A stretch of DNA of 64,000 nt. Source: Hormiphora californensis (Eukaryota > Ctenophora > Tentaculata > Cydippida > Pleurobrachiidae). Location of the stretch: assembly GCA_020137815.1 (NCBI GenBank), contig CM035355.1, positions 1,946,774 to 2,010,773 of the forward strand, written 5' to 3'. This document shows positions 50,279 through 62,200 of the stretch, in pieces (positions within the stretch are counted from its first letter, which is position 1; each line of letters begins with the position of its first letter). Both the position numbers and the translations under genes were made by a program. Below the pieces are notes generated by a model. The model worked only from the letters and a program-made list of their open reading frames with translations. It did not search any database and was not told where the DNA came from.

Positions 50279-53196
50279 ATGGCTATTTTTGATCAAAAGA
50301 GATCCTTGAAGCGGGATATGGATACCTCTGTATTCGAATTCGACCATGAGGATTCTGATAGGAGTGTGGAGTCGCGCCCAAAGAGGTACACAATGATCTG
50401 AATGGAAATTAAATCGTGTAAATAAAATGAAAATAGTGTTGTCCCAGTTCTATCCATTTTGTGCCTCTTTCACAACAACCACCTGTGTGCTTCAAGTGCA
50501 GATCTCTCTCTTTACACACAGAGCATTGAGCGTGTCGCGAGTAAACCCCCCCTCCATCGATCTCAATACAATACACGGAGAGAGAGGGTTTAACCAGAGA
50601 TACAGATAGAGAAAGCTAGGGGGAAGGAGGGAGAGAGTATGTCCTCGCATTGAAAGAAGCACAGAGCTCGCGACGTGAGGTTGAACAATTGAAAATCGAC
50701 TAATCTAGCGAGAATTTATTGATGACAGAAAGAAAATAAAGGAGGTCCGTCTGTGTGTATGAACGTCTATCTATCTGTGGTGGCAGAGAGAAATAAAGGA
50801 GGTCCCTGGTTCGTCTGTGTATAATGTCCGTCTGTAGTAAGGAAGTCATTACAGAGAGAGGGAGGACATTACAGAGAGAGGCTAGAGAGAGGGAAAGACA
50901 TTACAGATAGAGGGAGAGCCATTACACAAGCTTGTGGCGAGGAAGAAGTAACGGAACAAGTTGTTATCAGTCTCAACCCACCTCTCTATCTCTCTCTCTC
51001 TCATTAAACAATTAAGAAGGAAGGAAATATATCATATAATGCGTGATCTCTCTTTCTCGGCGGAAATATAAAAAAGATAAAATCTTTCCCGAGATAACAT
51101 TTTGTTTCTGGTGCTTTGTTCTCTCACCACTTGCTTGATTTATCTGCCATTTAAACAGAGTGTTACCGTCTTGTTACCGTCCTGTTCACCCAAATGTAAA
51201 CTGTAAACCATTGTACCATAGATTATTTGCATGCTGAAAAGGTGATTATTTTGTACACTGATTTGTGCAAGTCTAATTTTACAGATAAAACATAATGATA
51301 TGCATATTGCTGTAAAAGGTAAATGTATATTTATCTCTCTCTCAGGTCATCGGTTTACCAGCTCCTGCGGCGGACAGTGGCTATGGAAGTGCTCGTTCCC
51401 CAGATACCCCTCCACCACCTGTCTCCCCGCGACCACCGTGGAACTCCCCTTACACCTCCTCTCCCCCGGTACTACCCGGCGTATTCTTCCCCGTATTCTT
51501 CCCCGGGGATCCCTCTCTCACCAACGTCTTCTGTGGAGTTAATGGACACCTCCTGTCCCCTTTACTCCTGTTGTGGAATTCTCCTGTCCTCTACTGAAAC
51601 CCTTAATGTCGCTGCACCGGCTGAGGACATCTCTACAACATACACCTCTATCTTCCAGGCCCCTACTAAAGAAGAGGAGGAGCTTTACACGCTGTTCCAG
51701 AATTACAGCACCCTCTCTGACGGTCTCTTCTGAGGCAAGCTTTTCTGCTAAAGAGGACTTAGACCGTCATATCATCACTTCACCTGGATTCTTCCTTTGA
51801 CGTGCCGGATCTACTTCTAGACCCATCGGTATTTGATCAGCTTGAGGATCAAGATCCTAATCCGAAACATTCAGCAGCAGCTGTTTCCCGCATCTCTGCA
51901 GGACCCACCAATGATACGTCCAAGTATCAACAAAACAACCCAACCACTTTGTGTCCACCACCGGTTCTGAGTGTGGGCCTCCAGCAGGAGCTGGCGCCCG
52001 GGAGCTCTTCCCATCAGAGCCATGTGGAGTGTGGATCACAAAATGCATCCAGAAAACCTGAAATACCGGTTATAGCTGGACACCAAAGGAAGGAAAAACT
52101 TCCGGAACAATTATTGTTGTACGAAAGCGATTACCTGTTCGTCAACAACGGTGTCCCTTTCGACACATCTATGGACGACTACCTGAACACGGATGTCAGT
52201 CCCAAAACTCCTAGTTCATCAATCAACATTGAGGACCTTTACAAAAACCCGCCTGTCCAACCCTCAAGATATCAGGCTGGCTGAAACCCATCACCTAAAG
52301 AAGCCACCTGACAAGCTTACTGGAAAGGCTAAAAAGGAACCACAGGCAAGGCCTTCAAACTGTGGAAGCGCTCACCATGTTTATGGAGATTCCAAGGCAA
52401 CAGTGCCGCCGGACCACCCCATGGTAATGGAGTCTAAAACTCCGGCCGAGAAGCCTCCGGAAAATCAACAGGCCAGGCCTTCTGCAGCAGCATCCACGGC
52501 ACCAAGCCCATCAGGCGTAAGCTTCCATGAAGTTGAAAAAGTACAGTTGACACCGTCTTCTACTTCAATGACCAATTTAAAGTTGGTCCAACTGTACAAC
52601 CTGTATGGGAGACACGTACACAGAAACGTAAGTGTCAGCACCCAGGGTGGGTTGAAGAGAAGAGCTAAATCAGTAGACGAGGTGCTATGCCGAAGTTTTA
52701 TAGACAACTTTGAAGAAGGCTGTAAGCTCACCCCAGCCTTTAGTCCTAGAAATGATCGAGTTAATAACAAAATTGACACTTTCATTGATACTCCGAGGGA
52801 ATCTATGCGTTCCCTGGCAAAATGCCAAAGCGTTCTAGTAGGCATAGCCCTCCATAAGTTCCGGAGTGAGCTTGGTTTAGATGCTGAAAATCTTTCTTCA
52901 AAGGAGAAAAAGAAGCTGAACAATCGGTTCACCACAGTTCAAAGAACTGATAGGCCCGCCTCAAAGAAGTTCATTAATGAGTTTTGCCTAAAATACGGGG
53001 TAAACAGGGAATACTCCGCTTGAAAAGTTAGAAACTGGCTACACAGGCAGCGTGTGTCTTCTTGGATTTCGATGGGTGCATCAGTTACATTTCCCCGAAC
53101 ATTATCAAAGAGGATTACTCAATTGTAACAATACTGAAAGGAGAAAATCAAATGTTCCTCGGAAAGATTAAAGGACTTTGCCGGGGGAAACTATAA
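50279..53196 (+). pseudogene. Degron-bearing paralogue 1, many frame breaks (pseudogene or damaged sequence)
   Basis: I do not recognise the family. Exon 1 (50279-50395) starts MAIFDQKRSLKRDMDTSVFE and ends RPKR; exon 2 runs 51346-53196. In different frames exon 2 encodes PAPAADSGYGSARSPDTPPP (DSGxxS motif), PRYYPAYSSPYSSPG, VSSEASFSAKEDLDRH, LHLDSSFDVPDLLLDPSVFD, STSMTN, then VLCRSFIDNF, RTDRPASKKFINEF and finally FLDFDGCISYISPNI to GLCRGKL and TAA at 53194. About seven single-base shifts are needed, far more than in neighbouring genes of similar size. Homology to paralogue 2 covers both ends. Confidence 0.6.
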
Positions 53197-53640
53197 ATTC
53201 TACTTGAAAAAGCCAATTGACAATCACGAGAACTTTAAACGACTACAAAGTCCACAATATATACACGGAATAGTGGTATTGAGTCTTGAGCAGAAATCAG
53301 AAGTTTTTTTCTTCTGTTGAAACAATAAACACTTTTTGGGGTTCCAGAATTGTCACTACCTCAGACTACTGGAACCCCTGGGCCTGCATGCATTCAAACG
53401 ACGATCTGATCGTTGAACCTGGCAGAAAATAGAACAAGTTTTTTGTCGTCTGTTAAGTTGAAACAGTAAACATTTTTTGGGGTCCCAGAAATGTCACTAC
53501 CTCAGACTACTGGGACCCCTGCATGCCCTCCAAAGACGACGAGATCGTTGAATCGTCGATGTGATTAGCGATATATATTCTAGGAAACGGGTGTATATAA
53601 ATTTCATAAAGAATGTAATCGTAGTTCTGGAAACCCAACC
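53197..53640 (+). repeat. ~125-bp tandem repeat with covarying hairpins after paralogue 1
   Basis: Two units, each gaaaca(a/g)taaaca...TTTTTGGGG, a hairpin (53338-53378 with GGGGTTCCAG/CTGGAACCCC; 53479-53519 with GGGGTCCCAG/CTGGGACCCC) and a gacga-gatcgttgaa tail. The loop gtcactacctcagacta is identical in both. Confidence 0.8.
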
Positions 53641-53642
53641 TA

Positions 53643-55055
53643 CAAGGTGGCCCATAAATTATGATAGCGGGGAACGAGCCGTACCTCCGAAACGGCGATA
53701 GTTGTGCAAAAACAAACTACGGGAACATGCTGGAACAATTCCTGGACGGCTTTTTGCAAATTATGACATTTTTATTCAAAAGTTCATTTTTCATTCATGA
53801 ACTATTCACACGTTCATTAATGAATTAAGAACTCTAATTTACCGAGAGTGAGCCATTTTGTTTGGGTTGAATTTATCTTTCCAATGAGCACCATGAAATT
53901 CAAATTGAAGCAGCAGGTCACATGTCAGATGAGAAAATGCACATGCATGAATTTGGCTCTTCCTGCGACTTTTAATCAGCTGTATCACGGCTGCCTTTTG
54001 TTTAATCTTTTTGAAATTTTTGGCGAACATTGGATAAACAAGGATCTTTGCTCACAAGAAAAATCAAGATCAGAATTCAAAGTTCATTTTTCAATTTATG
54101 GTGTTCATTCCAGTCATTAATGAACCGATATTCTGAAAATCATGAAAAGGTGCGGATTATGTTTGGCACATGTTATCCAATCACAGACAAGTGTTATATC
54201 ATGTACCAAAGCTAGCTGGCGAGTGATACACGTGATCTTGGTGTCACCTAACACGCTCCCTCAGTATGCTTCAATGACGATCCTTGTTTTCAAGCATCCG
54301 AGGTGATTCGATCGTGACCAGGCTCATTACCAGTAGGGGAGGGTCACGCCATGATGTCCTACCTTTGTTACACGAGCCAATCACGATCGAATCACCTCGG
54401 ATGCTTGAAAACAAGGATCGTCATTGAAGCATACTGAGGGAGCGTGTCAGGTGACACCAAGATCACGTGTATCACTCGCCAGCTAGCTTTGGTACATGAT
54501 ATAACACTTGTCTGTGATTGGATAACATGTGCCAAACATAATCCGCACCTTTTCATGATTTTCAGAATATCGGTTCATTAATGACTGGAATGAACACCAT
54601 AAATTGAAAAATGAACTTTGAATTCTGATCTTGATTTTTCTTGTGAGCAAAGATCTTTGCTTATCCGATGTTCTCCCAAATTTTCAAAAAGATTAAACAA
54701 AAGGCAGCCGTGATACAGCTGATTAAAAATCGCAGGAAGAGCCAAATTCATGCATGTGCATTTTCTCATCTGACATGTGACCTGCTGCTTCAATTTGAAT
54801 TTCATAGTGCTCATTGGAAAGATAAATTCAACCCAAACAAAATGGCTTACTCTCGGTAAATTAGAGTTCTTAATTCATTAATGAACGTGTGAATAGTTCA
54901 TGAATGAAAAATGAACTTTTGAATAAAAATTTCATAATTTGCAAAAAGCCGTCCAGGAATTGTTCCAGCATGTTCCCGTAGTTTGTTTTTGCACAACTAT
55001 CGCCGTTTCGGAGGTACGGCTCGTTCCCCGCTATCATAATTTATGGGCCACCTTG
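53643..55055. mobile_element. 1.4-kb near-perfect palindromic element, TA duplication
   Basis: Ends CAAGGTGGCCCATAAATT and AATTTATGGGCCACCTTG, flanked by TA. The two ~690-bp arms match almost base for base around a ~60-bp centre near 54330-54385. It is of the Tc1/mariner type by its CA ends and TA duplication. The same reading frames appear on both strands because of the symmetry; none is a gene. Confidence 0.88.
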
Positions 55056-55374
55056 TATATGGATAAGCAAGATAACTTAAGGCAAGAAACTACTTTTAGA
55101 GAAACCAAAACAACCTTGGCATAATTTATTATCTTTCTAAGTAGAGACAGGAAAACGAACTCAGAACTGTCTTCAGAAAAATGTGACAGATATCAAATTC
55201 CATGATGCTAACAAGTATCACTAGGTAAATATAGTTTTTTCTCCGTACACTTCACTCAGCTACATACATTTTCGTCATAAAATTAGTGCCATAAATTTTC
55301 AAGATCACCCGTTTCCTAAGAGCGTTTAAGGCAAAGAGTACATAAGACTTTAGAAGTATGAATAATATTGATTG

Positions 55375-55557
55375 GGGGTCTCAGTATTTAGCCTATTAAT
55401 CCTGAGACCCCTTATGGCCGCCTTAAAACCATCGGAGGTTTTCTTTAAAAGAGTCACGTGAGACTGGGAATTATCTATCATGTGAATGTCATGGACTTGT
55501 AGAATTATTTGGGTTATATGGGTCCCGGTACATGTCCAGCCTAACTGTCCGGGACCC
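55375..55557 (+). repeat. Two further GGGTCYC-type hairpins upstream of paralogue 2
   Basis: 55375-55411: GGGGTCTCAG pairs with CTGAGACCCC. 55520-55557: GGGTCCCGG pairs with CCGGGACCC. Stems resemble the pair at 53338 and 53479 but the loops differ. Confidence 0.7.
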
Positions 55558-55589
55558 GGGGAAGCAATAGACTTTTGGGTTATTGGTCG

Positions 55590-55720
55590 ATTAGTGTTTT
55601 CTTCTCAAAATCTTATTGTGTTAGTGTTTTCCCTTAAAATCTTATCGTGTTAGTGTTAGTTACTGTTTTTCCCTAAAAATCTTATCGTACCAGTGTGTTT
55701 TCCCATAAAATAATTTTAGT
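55590..55720 (+). repeat. ~35-bp tandem repeat upstream of paralogue 2
   Basis: Four degenerate units of gtgttagtgttttccc(t/c)taaaatcttatc, about 300-400 bp before the start of paralogue 2, in its likely promoter or 5' UTR. Confidence 0.8.
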
Positions 55721-56005
55721 TCGAAAAGTAGAATGTCTTTAGCTGTGATTCTTGTATTTTCCCGAATCCACCGTGTTTTACTACCACGAATAAATTTCTT
55801 TGTAGGGGCTGGTGTCAAGTAACTCGTAATATATCTGGTGACATGTTGTAAATACGCCTGAATTGACCTCCCTAGTGGTGTCCTACCAAGTAGAAGTAAA
55901 AACCAGCCTGAAAAACAATTAACCGGTAGTTTACAAGTTACATGACACCCCGACCCTACTGTTTGTAAATACTGTACTAACTCTATTTCCGTGTCCTCTG
56001 TAGCA

Positions 56006-57430
56006 ATGACTAAGCGATCAACTACTCTAACTGTCTTCGATTTTCCGGATTCAGATGATCTGATGAGTCCTACCAAACGGTCAGTAACACTTGAACAAAC
56101 TAGTTCTTGATTCTTTCTAACACTCCATTCTTTTTCCTCAGGAGCCGAATAGACTCTGGCTACTCCTCGATCCACAGCAGCCCTGGCAGGACTTTTGAGG
56201 ACTATTATTCACCCACCATGACACTGTCTACTGAGGTGGGTTCCATTTCTCTAATGGACCCCATGAAGAAGCTGCTGTTCCACCCGGACGAGCCACCACC
56301 TGACATGACTCGAGAGGATTACCCGGTGCTGCGGATACCACCGGATCCGGAATCTCCTGACCCTTCTACGAGGACATTGTCGAGGGAAGCTCCAATGGAT
56401 GATCATGACCCACTGAATGAACTCTCTCATTTCTGGGAACTGGGTCCGTGTACTGCGGGGACGATGTCCCAACACGATCTCAGTGAGAACGAGCCTCTAG
56501 CAGGAGCCACCAATTTCAACCTCTCCATCAACTGGGAGGATATCCAGCCATGGAATCTTGACAATATCAAGGTCGAACCAACTGACCAACCTCTGGAGAC
56601 ACCAGATTATATCTTTGCATCTGAACCAGCTCATTTTGAGCCAGAGCTCATTCCCGTGGTAGTTCCAGATCCCACCGTAACCGAGGACATGTCCGTGGCA
56701 AATCAGCCGCCAATTCGTCCCCCGCCTGTGAAGGAGGAGTTTCGTAGCCAGGGGCAACCACTCGAACCCCCTGGCGTGTTTCAAGGTCAGGGGCCGTCCA
56801 ATGATACCCCTGGCCAATCTACTAGTATGACCAATTTTATTGAACTTTTGACCGGAAATCATGTTAGCCAGCGGGTCCATGTCCGATCCGCCGTAAAAAG
56901 AAAGGTACTGTTACCTCTATCCGGAATCCTGTGTCGAGAGTTCTTGGACTCTTATGGAGGCGATTTATTTTGCCCGGAGAAACCGGACCGGTGAAAAGGT
57001 AGCAATTTTCGCTGCCATGGAAAAGAAGTCCATGACATCCATCTTCAAAACGGACTCTCTTATTAGAGGAATCTCAGTTCTCGAGAAAAGGCGAGAAATT
57101 CTCAATGATGCCTCTATCTCAAAGAAATCGAGGCACAACAAGGTCTCTAATCTGCAGAGAACAGACCGTGCTAACGGAGCTGGAAAGTTGCTGTACCAGA
57201 CGTTCCTTACGAAGACTGGTCTCACAGAGAATTCCAGTGTAGATGATATTGAGAAGGTCTGCGGCGTGGCTTTAGTGATTGTGGATGAAGATGGTTTCAT
57301 CAACTACATCTCTCCGAGGATTTTAGATCCTTTATACCGGATTGAGGTGTTTCTGGAGGAAGATTTGTTGGACAATAAACAGTTATACTGTGTAGCGAAT
57401 TTTAAGGGGCTGTGTAGGGTGGATAAATAA
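56006..57430 (+). CDS. Degron-bearing paralogue 2 (family not recognised)
   Basis: Two exons: 56006-56079 (MTKRSTTLTVFDFPDSDDLM to SPTKR) and 56142-57430, with a 62-bp intron. Residues about 27-32 form DSGYSS, fitting the DSGxxS beta-TrCP phosphodegron, with a second SS pair following. The middle is Pro/Asp/Glu-rich, activation-domain-like. From about residue 245 a distinctive domain begins: STSMTNFIELL, basic VRSAVKRKVLL, LCREFLDSY, KTDSLIRGI, NLQRTDRANGAG, ALVIVDEDGFINYISPRI, NFKGLCRVDK. One frame shift near 56993 (TGA) separates PEKPDR from KVAIFAAMEKKS; the paralogue supports continuity. A short-lived regulatory protein is an inference. About 453 residues. Confidence 0.75.
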
Positions 57431-59241
57431 ACATTAAAATAGATAACGACGAAGTGTGTATTAACTGTTTTAGTGTGTAATTTTTTTTCTGACAAAGTGA
57501 TTATCCCCAATTATTCCTTATCTTTAAAATCACGTCTCATAGAATACCCCTTCTTATAACATATAATCTACAACTCAGTACATCCCCAAATATCCTGTTT
57601 AAATCATGATTATTATGTACTATCTTTCTTTAGCATGGTGTTTTTTAGCTCTGCTCAATGAGAAGATGACCAGATAACGAACTACCCTCGTCTACACACC
57701 ATATAAGGTAATTCACACTGATTTTTCTGTTCATGACATGTTTTAGGAAGGGTTATTGATTTTGGGCAGTGAAAAACTGTATTCGGTGCCATCTGTGCAC
57801 GCCGGGCCGCTTCTCCTTACAGTATGGGACCGAATGCAGTTCGTTGAAGACTGTTTTTCAGTTGCTTCCGTTACGAAAATTATAGCAATTGCATATATTC
57901 GAAAAACTAATGAAATTATTGGCTGGTAGGTGACACTTTTGTTCACGACACTTGCCCTTCCGGGTTTTTATGATATTCCTCATTGATTTTAATCCTGAAG
58001 ATGCTGTATTTTAGTTACTTACAAAGGTTTTCGATTTGCTCAATGGAGATGACTTCATTTTTGATCTTGGGTCCTACCCTACAGCCCAACATCTGCTTCT
58101 GGCTCTACCTCCCATTCAACCGGGCCGGGAAAACAGTTAAGTTTGAGCAACCAAAGTGTCACTTTCCAGCAACGAATCACTGTTTTGGCAATAGGTCTAT
58201 TTTTGGATCTGTGACCTGAAACCAGCATGTTAAGGCAAGGAAACCCTTCGGACTAGTTCCCAAGAAACCAACAGACGCGTTCAAAAAAAATACGAAATTT
58301 AAATTGAACGGCAGCAGTGTTAGTCCATAGTGTGACGTCACGACGTTATAACGTCTTGCTAGTGAACAATTATTATCAGGCTCATCTAGATAAAGATGCT
58401 GACCAAGTTTGAGATCGATTCGACAAGATTTGAGGTCGCTATGGCGAAAAACGCACTATCGTCATATCTATTTTCATACAGTCTTAAAACTTCAGACGCG
58501 ATTTAAGACCCTTGGAAATAGAGTTTCACAAATTCGCGATATAGTTTCTGAAAGTTTAGACGATTATCTTTTATAAGTGTGGTCTCCATTTTTCAATCAG
58601 AAGCCGTCTTCAGGGTGTAAATTGAGCTCAAAGAAATTTGGTCGATTTGAAAAATGTCTTAACTTTATGACAGTTTTTAAGGACGTTCTGGTAAGACATA
58701 GAACATGAAAATCCTCCAATAACACAATTCAAACGATTATCTTTCGAATGCAACAAACGAGAAGTGTCTATGTCTTGTAGTTTTTCCAGAAAATTGTCTG
58801 CAAATTGTGTAAAAAAGCGTCTATATGTATGTATGTATGTATGTATATATATAGACACGGACATTTATTGCTTTTTTCACCATGTCATAACTCTAAAACT
58901 AAAAGAGATAGAGACTTGCCCTTTTAAACTCCAGTAGATCTAGTCTACGTGACACTGTATACCAAATTTCAGACCGATTGGTGCAGTGGGGGCCTCGCTA
59001 TGGGCGTCGCAAAATGCCATTTTTGGCTAAAAAGTGAAAAAACTTATTACTGCTTTCTGGCATGCGCGGCTGGGGGGGTGGTGGTCACCTTTGCGCTTGC
59101 CAGCGCAGTGATTAAATTTGGTTGAACTATTCATCTCTGACCATGGTTGGTTGTTGTATTTTGTTTTATATCCACTAATATATAAGGGGAATGGTTGTTA
59201 TTGTAGTTTACTTACAAAGGGTTTTTCCTAGATTTTCTCCA
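57431..59241. other. Interval between paralogue 2 and the SIM-motif gene
   Basis: Contains the decayed 5' end at 57998-58138, a (TATG)n run at 58822-58850 and AT-rich sequence with phrases such as cataactctaaaactaaaag. No other gene that I can support. Confidence 0.6.
57998..58138 (+). pseudogene. Decayed copy of the first exon of the SIM-motif gene
   Basis: The stretch gttacttacaaaggtttt ... caATGGAGATGACTTCATTTTTGATCTTGGG matches 59208-59275 (tttacttacaaagggttttt ... ATGGAAGATGACC...TTTTTTGACCTTGGG) in both upstream sequence and coding start. With a one-base gap it would begin MEDDFIFDLGSYP against MEDDLPFFDLGYLP, then reads into a stop. Confidence 0.7.
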
Positions 59242-62200
59242 ATGGAAGATGACCTACCCTTTTTTGACCTTGGGTACCTACCCGATACGAGCCCCAACAC
59301 CTCGGCTACTGTGGCTTCTACCAGCACTCCCACCCTGCCGGTCAAGAAACCTGGTACGAGCAGTGTGACCAGCACTCCCAGTAGTGCTTCCAAGGGCAAG
59401 GAACCGGTTTCGAGCAGTGTGCACAAGAAACCCGGCAGTGTGCAGTTGCACAAGAAACCAGTTTCTAGCAGTTCGTCCAAGAAGCCCGTTGCCAGCAGCA
59501 TGACCAGCACTCCCAGCAGTTCGTCCAAGAAGCCTGTTGCCCGGGAGATAGTTGACTCAAAGGAGGCTGTTCGTCAACAGATATCTATGACCACTACTTC
59601 CAGTGCTCCTGCAGTAGTTAGCATCAGCTCTGATGAAGAAGATGATGATGATGATATAGTACCACTGAAATCGGGGAAGGGACGGACCCCACCGAGGATT
59701 GAAAGTGATGATGACGATGACTCTGACGGAGAGGTAGTTATAGATATCACACTTTCATGTAAAGATTCGTTCTGTTTTGAAATTTAGTCTTCTTTTTTAT
59801 ATAAATCTTAAAACGTAACCTAATTTTTTTTCAGGGTGCATCGGGCGCCTTCGGCATTGGATCCACGGCTGGTGTTGCTGACTCGGTTGCTAAGGGTGGC
59901 CGGTTACCAAGGAGAAACACAAAGTGCCGTATTGACAAGGTCCGCATGTCGGACAGAGACCATGTGAAACGCCAACCCGTTGCCAAGCAGAATCTCACCA
60001 CCATGGTCCAGATGTTCCAGGAGCTCAAGTTCATGTGCCATAAGCATCCCCTGGAGGACAAAGGAGTGGACGACTTTCTCGATAACGATATCTCCAGTAG
60101 TCGGTATACCCGGATCGACTTGGCCAACTTGAAGACCTCCAACGCCCAGAATGAGCCTGTTCTTCGGAAGTGGCCAATTCTGGAGAAGAAGTTGAGGAGA
60201 TACATGAGTGCCTACATGGTATCCGTCAAGGAGACGTACCCTACGGGGAGGAGAATGTTTGAGTCGGAGTGCTACCAGTCGTATATTCCAAGATATAAAT
60301 TGGATAGACTCAAGTCGTCGAGGTTTTCCCTGGTGATGAGGCGAAAGAAGATGAGTGATCGAGACCAGAAGTATCACAGAGACAAGATCAACGTAAGTAA
60401 ATACAGCAAGAAACTCGCTTTAGAAACCGTATACCATTACAGACTTTATCCCCACCCACTATTATCTCTAAATACATTACACCTTACAAATGTTTCAGCG
60501 GAGAAATGTGAGCGCACCACCGGCCCCGATTCCGATTTCTCCACCGAGAGACGTGGCCCCTCCCAGACAGACAGTCATTCTAGAAGCAAGCAGCTCTACC
60601 CTGACCACCCGTAAGTACCAAAAATCCATTTAACACAGACGTTTTCTGACTCGACTCTAACACCATAATTTTTTTGCAGAAAACCCGATCCGAAGCCCGG
60701 TAAAAGGAACTCCACTGAGCCCGTTGAGAATCACAGTTGGGAAACTAACGCCCCAGCAAAAGGAGGACAGGAGGAACAAGCTGGCTAAGGTGGCAAAGAA
60801 CAGCAATCGTAGTGGCTCAAGTAGTAAGGAGAACCGACTGTCAAGAACGAATTCCAGACCGACCACTCCCATCCCCTCCTCGCCAGAGTCTTCATTTAGT
60901 GGCACACCAGGACCTCCTCCGGCTGAGTATAGGGCACCTGTCTCCCTCGGTCCATCTCTGTTTATGCCGCCAACCCCAGCACCAGCAGAGACACTACCAG
61001 AGCAGGAGCCGCTGCCAGCGGTGATGCCCACCCTCCCCGCAGGAGCCACCAACACCCCAGCCACTGAGCCACCAGTACGGCCCGTGGAACCAGCTCCTTC
61101 TCCAGTGGCGGGTCCACCCACATCTCCACTGCTAGACGTGCTAGGCTTAGCCCCTGTAACAGTCATTTCCCATGGGGAAGTGAGAGAGGCAGCTGTAGCT
61201 CCTGTTGATATGCCAGTTACTACAGTGTCAACTGGTGCAGTCCAGACACCAGCCCCTACGACTACTAATACACCAGCAGCGGCCGCTGTTGAGGCACCAG
61301 CCCCTAAGGCCAACAAGCCGTCTCCCATAGTGCAAGCAGCACCCCCTAAATCTGACAAGCCATTTGTTTGTGGAATCTGGTATAAAATCAAACAAGAGGT
61401 GAGAAAAATGACTGACAAAGTGACAAAAATATACCGACGGTACCCAGAAATTTTGAGGTAGCAAAAGATGAATTGAACCAACGAAAAAAAATTATCCCAC
61501 AAAGACGATCTTAAAAATAAAGTAACCAACAAAACTGACATGACTAACTACAATTCCTTCAATCGAAACACCGATCAATGAATGAATTCTCCCTCATTTT
61601 AGCCAGGAACCGAGGACACAACAACAGCGATTTCTGTCCCACCTCCCACCTCGGTATCTTCCATACCAGCTATTGCACCAGTACCAGTACAGACCCCTTC
61701 TACTACTACTGCTGCTGCAGTACCAGTGATATTGGTCCCGGTGAAAACATGTGCACAATGTTCAACGATCATCCAGGCTACTGAGTATGTCTTGAATTTA
61801 TTTCCCATAGCACAGGGCACTTTCTATCTCTCTCTAGTCCTACTTTCCTCATTAAAATATCTTCTAACAGAACGTGCCCCGTTCTACAAGCACTTTCCTA
61901 AAAATATTTTCCTAAAACCATCTCCCAAGACCTCTTTCTTGTCTTCCTAACTATCACACTTCACCCCATCACTATAGGACGCTGTGTGTGAGACACGCGA
62001 AGGAGGTTGAGCTACAGAATATCAGGAATTCCCTACTGAATGATGCCACTGTTCCCAGTACTACAACCCAGGCTAGATCCACAGCTGTGGTAGGGAGTGT
62101 GTCATCCTCCTCTACAACAATCAGCTGCTGCTGTGCCGGCCAGTAGGCCTGTACGATCCAGCAATGTGTCCTCTACTACCACTACTACATCTGTTGTGGG

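Noticed and set aside
53839-54859. Mirror-image small reading frames (MSTMKFKLKQQ...)
   Set aside because: Both arms of the palindromic transposon give the same frames; no family resemblance.
55660-56175. 171-residue minus-strand reading frame over paralogue 2 exon 1
   Set aside because: No recognisable family, covers the plus-strand promoter, tandem repeat and exon 1; the plus-strand model is supported by homology.
60657-61541. 294-residue minus-strand reading frame opposite exon 4 of the SIM-motif gene
   Set aside because: It is the antisense shadow of a Pro/Thr/Ala-rich exon with clear splice sites on the plus strand; the composition (Gly/Ser/Ala/Val) is what such a shadow gives.
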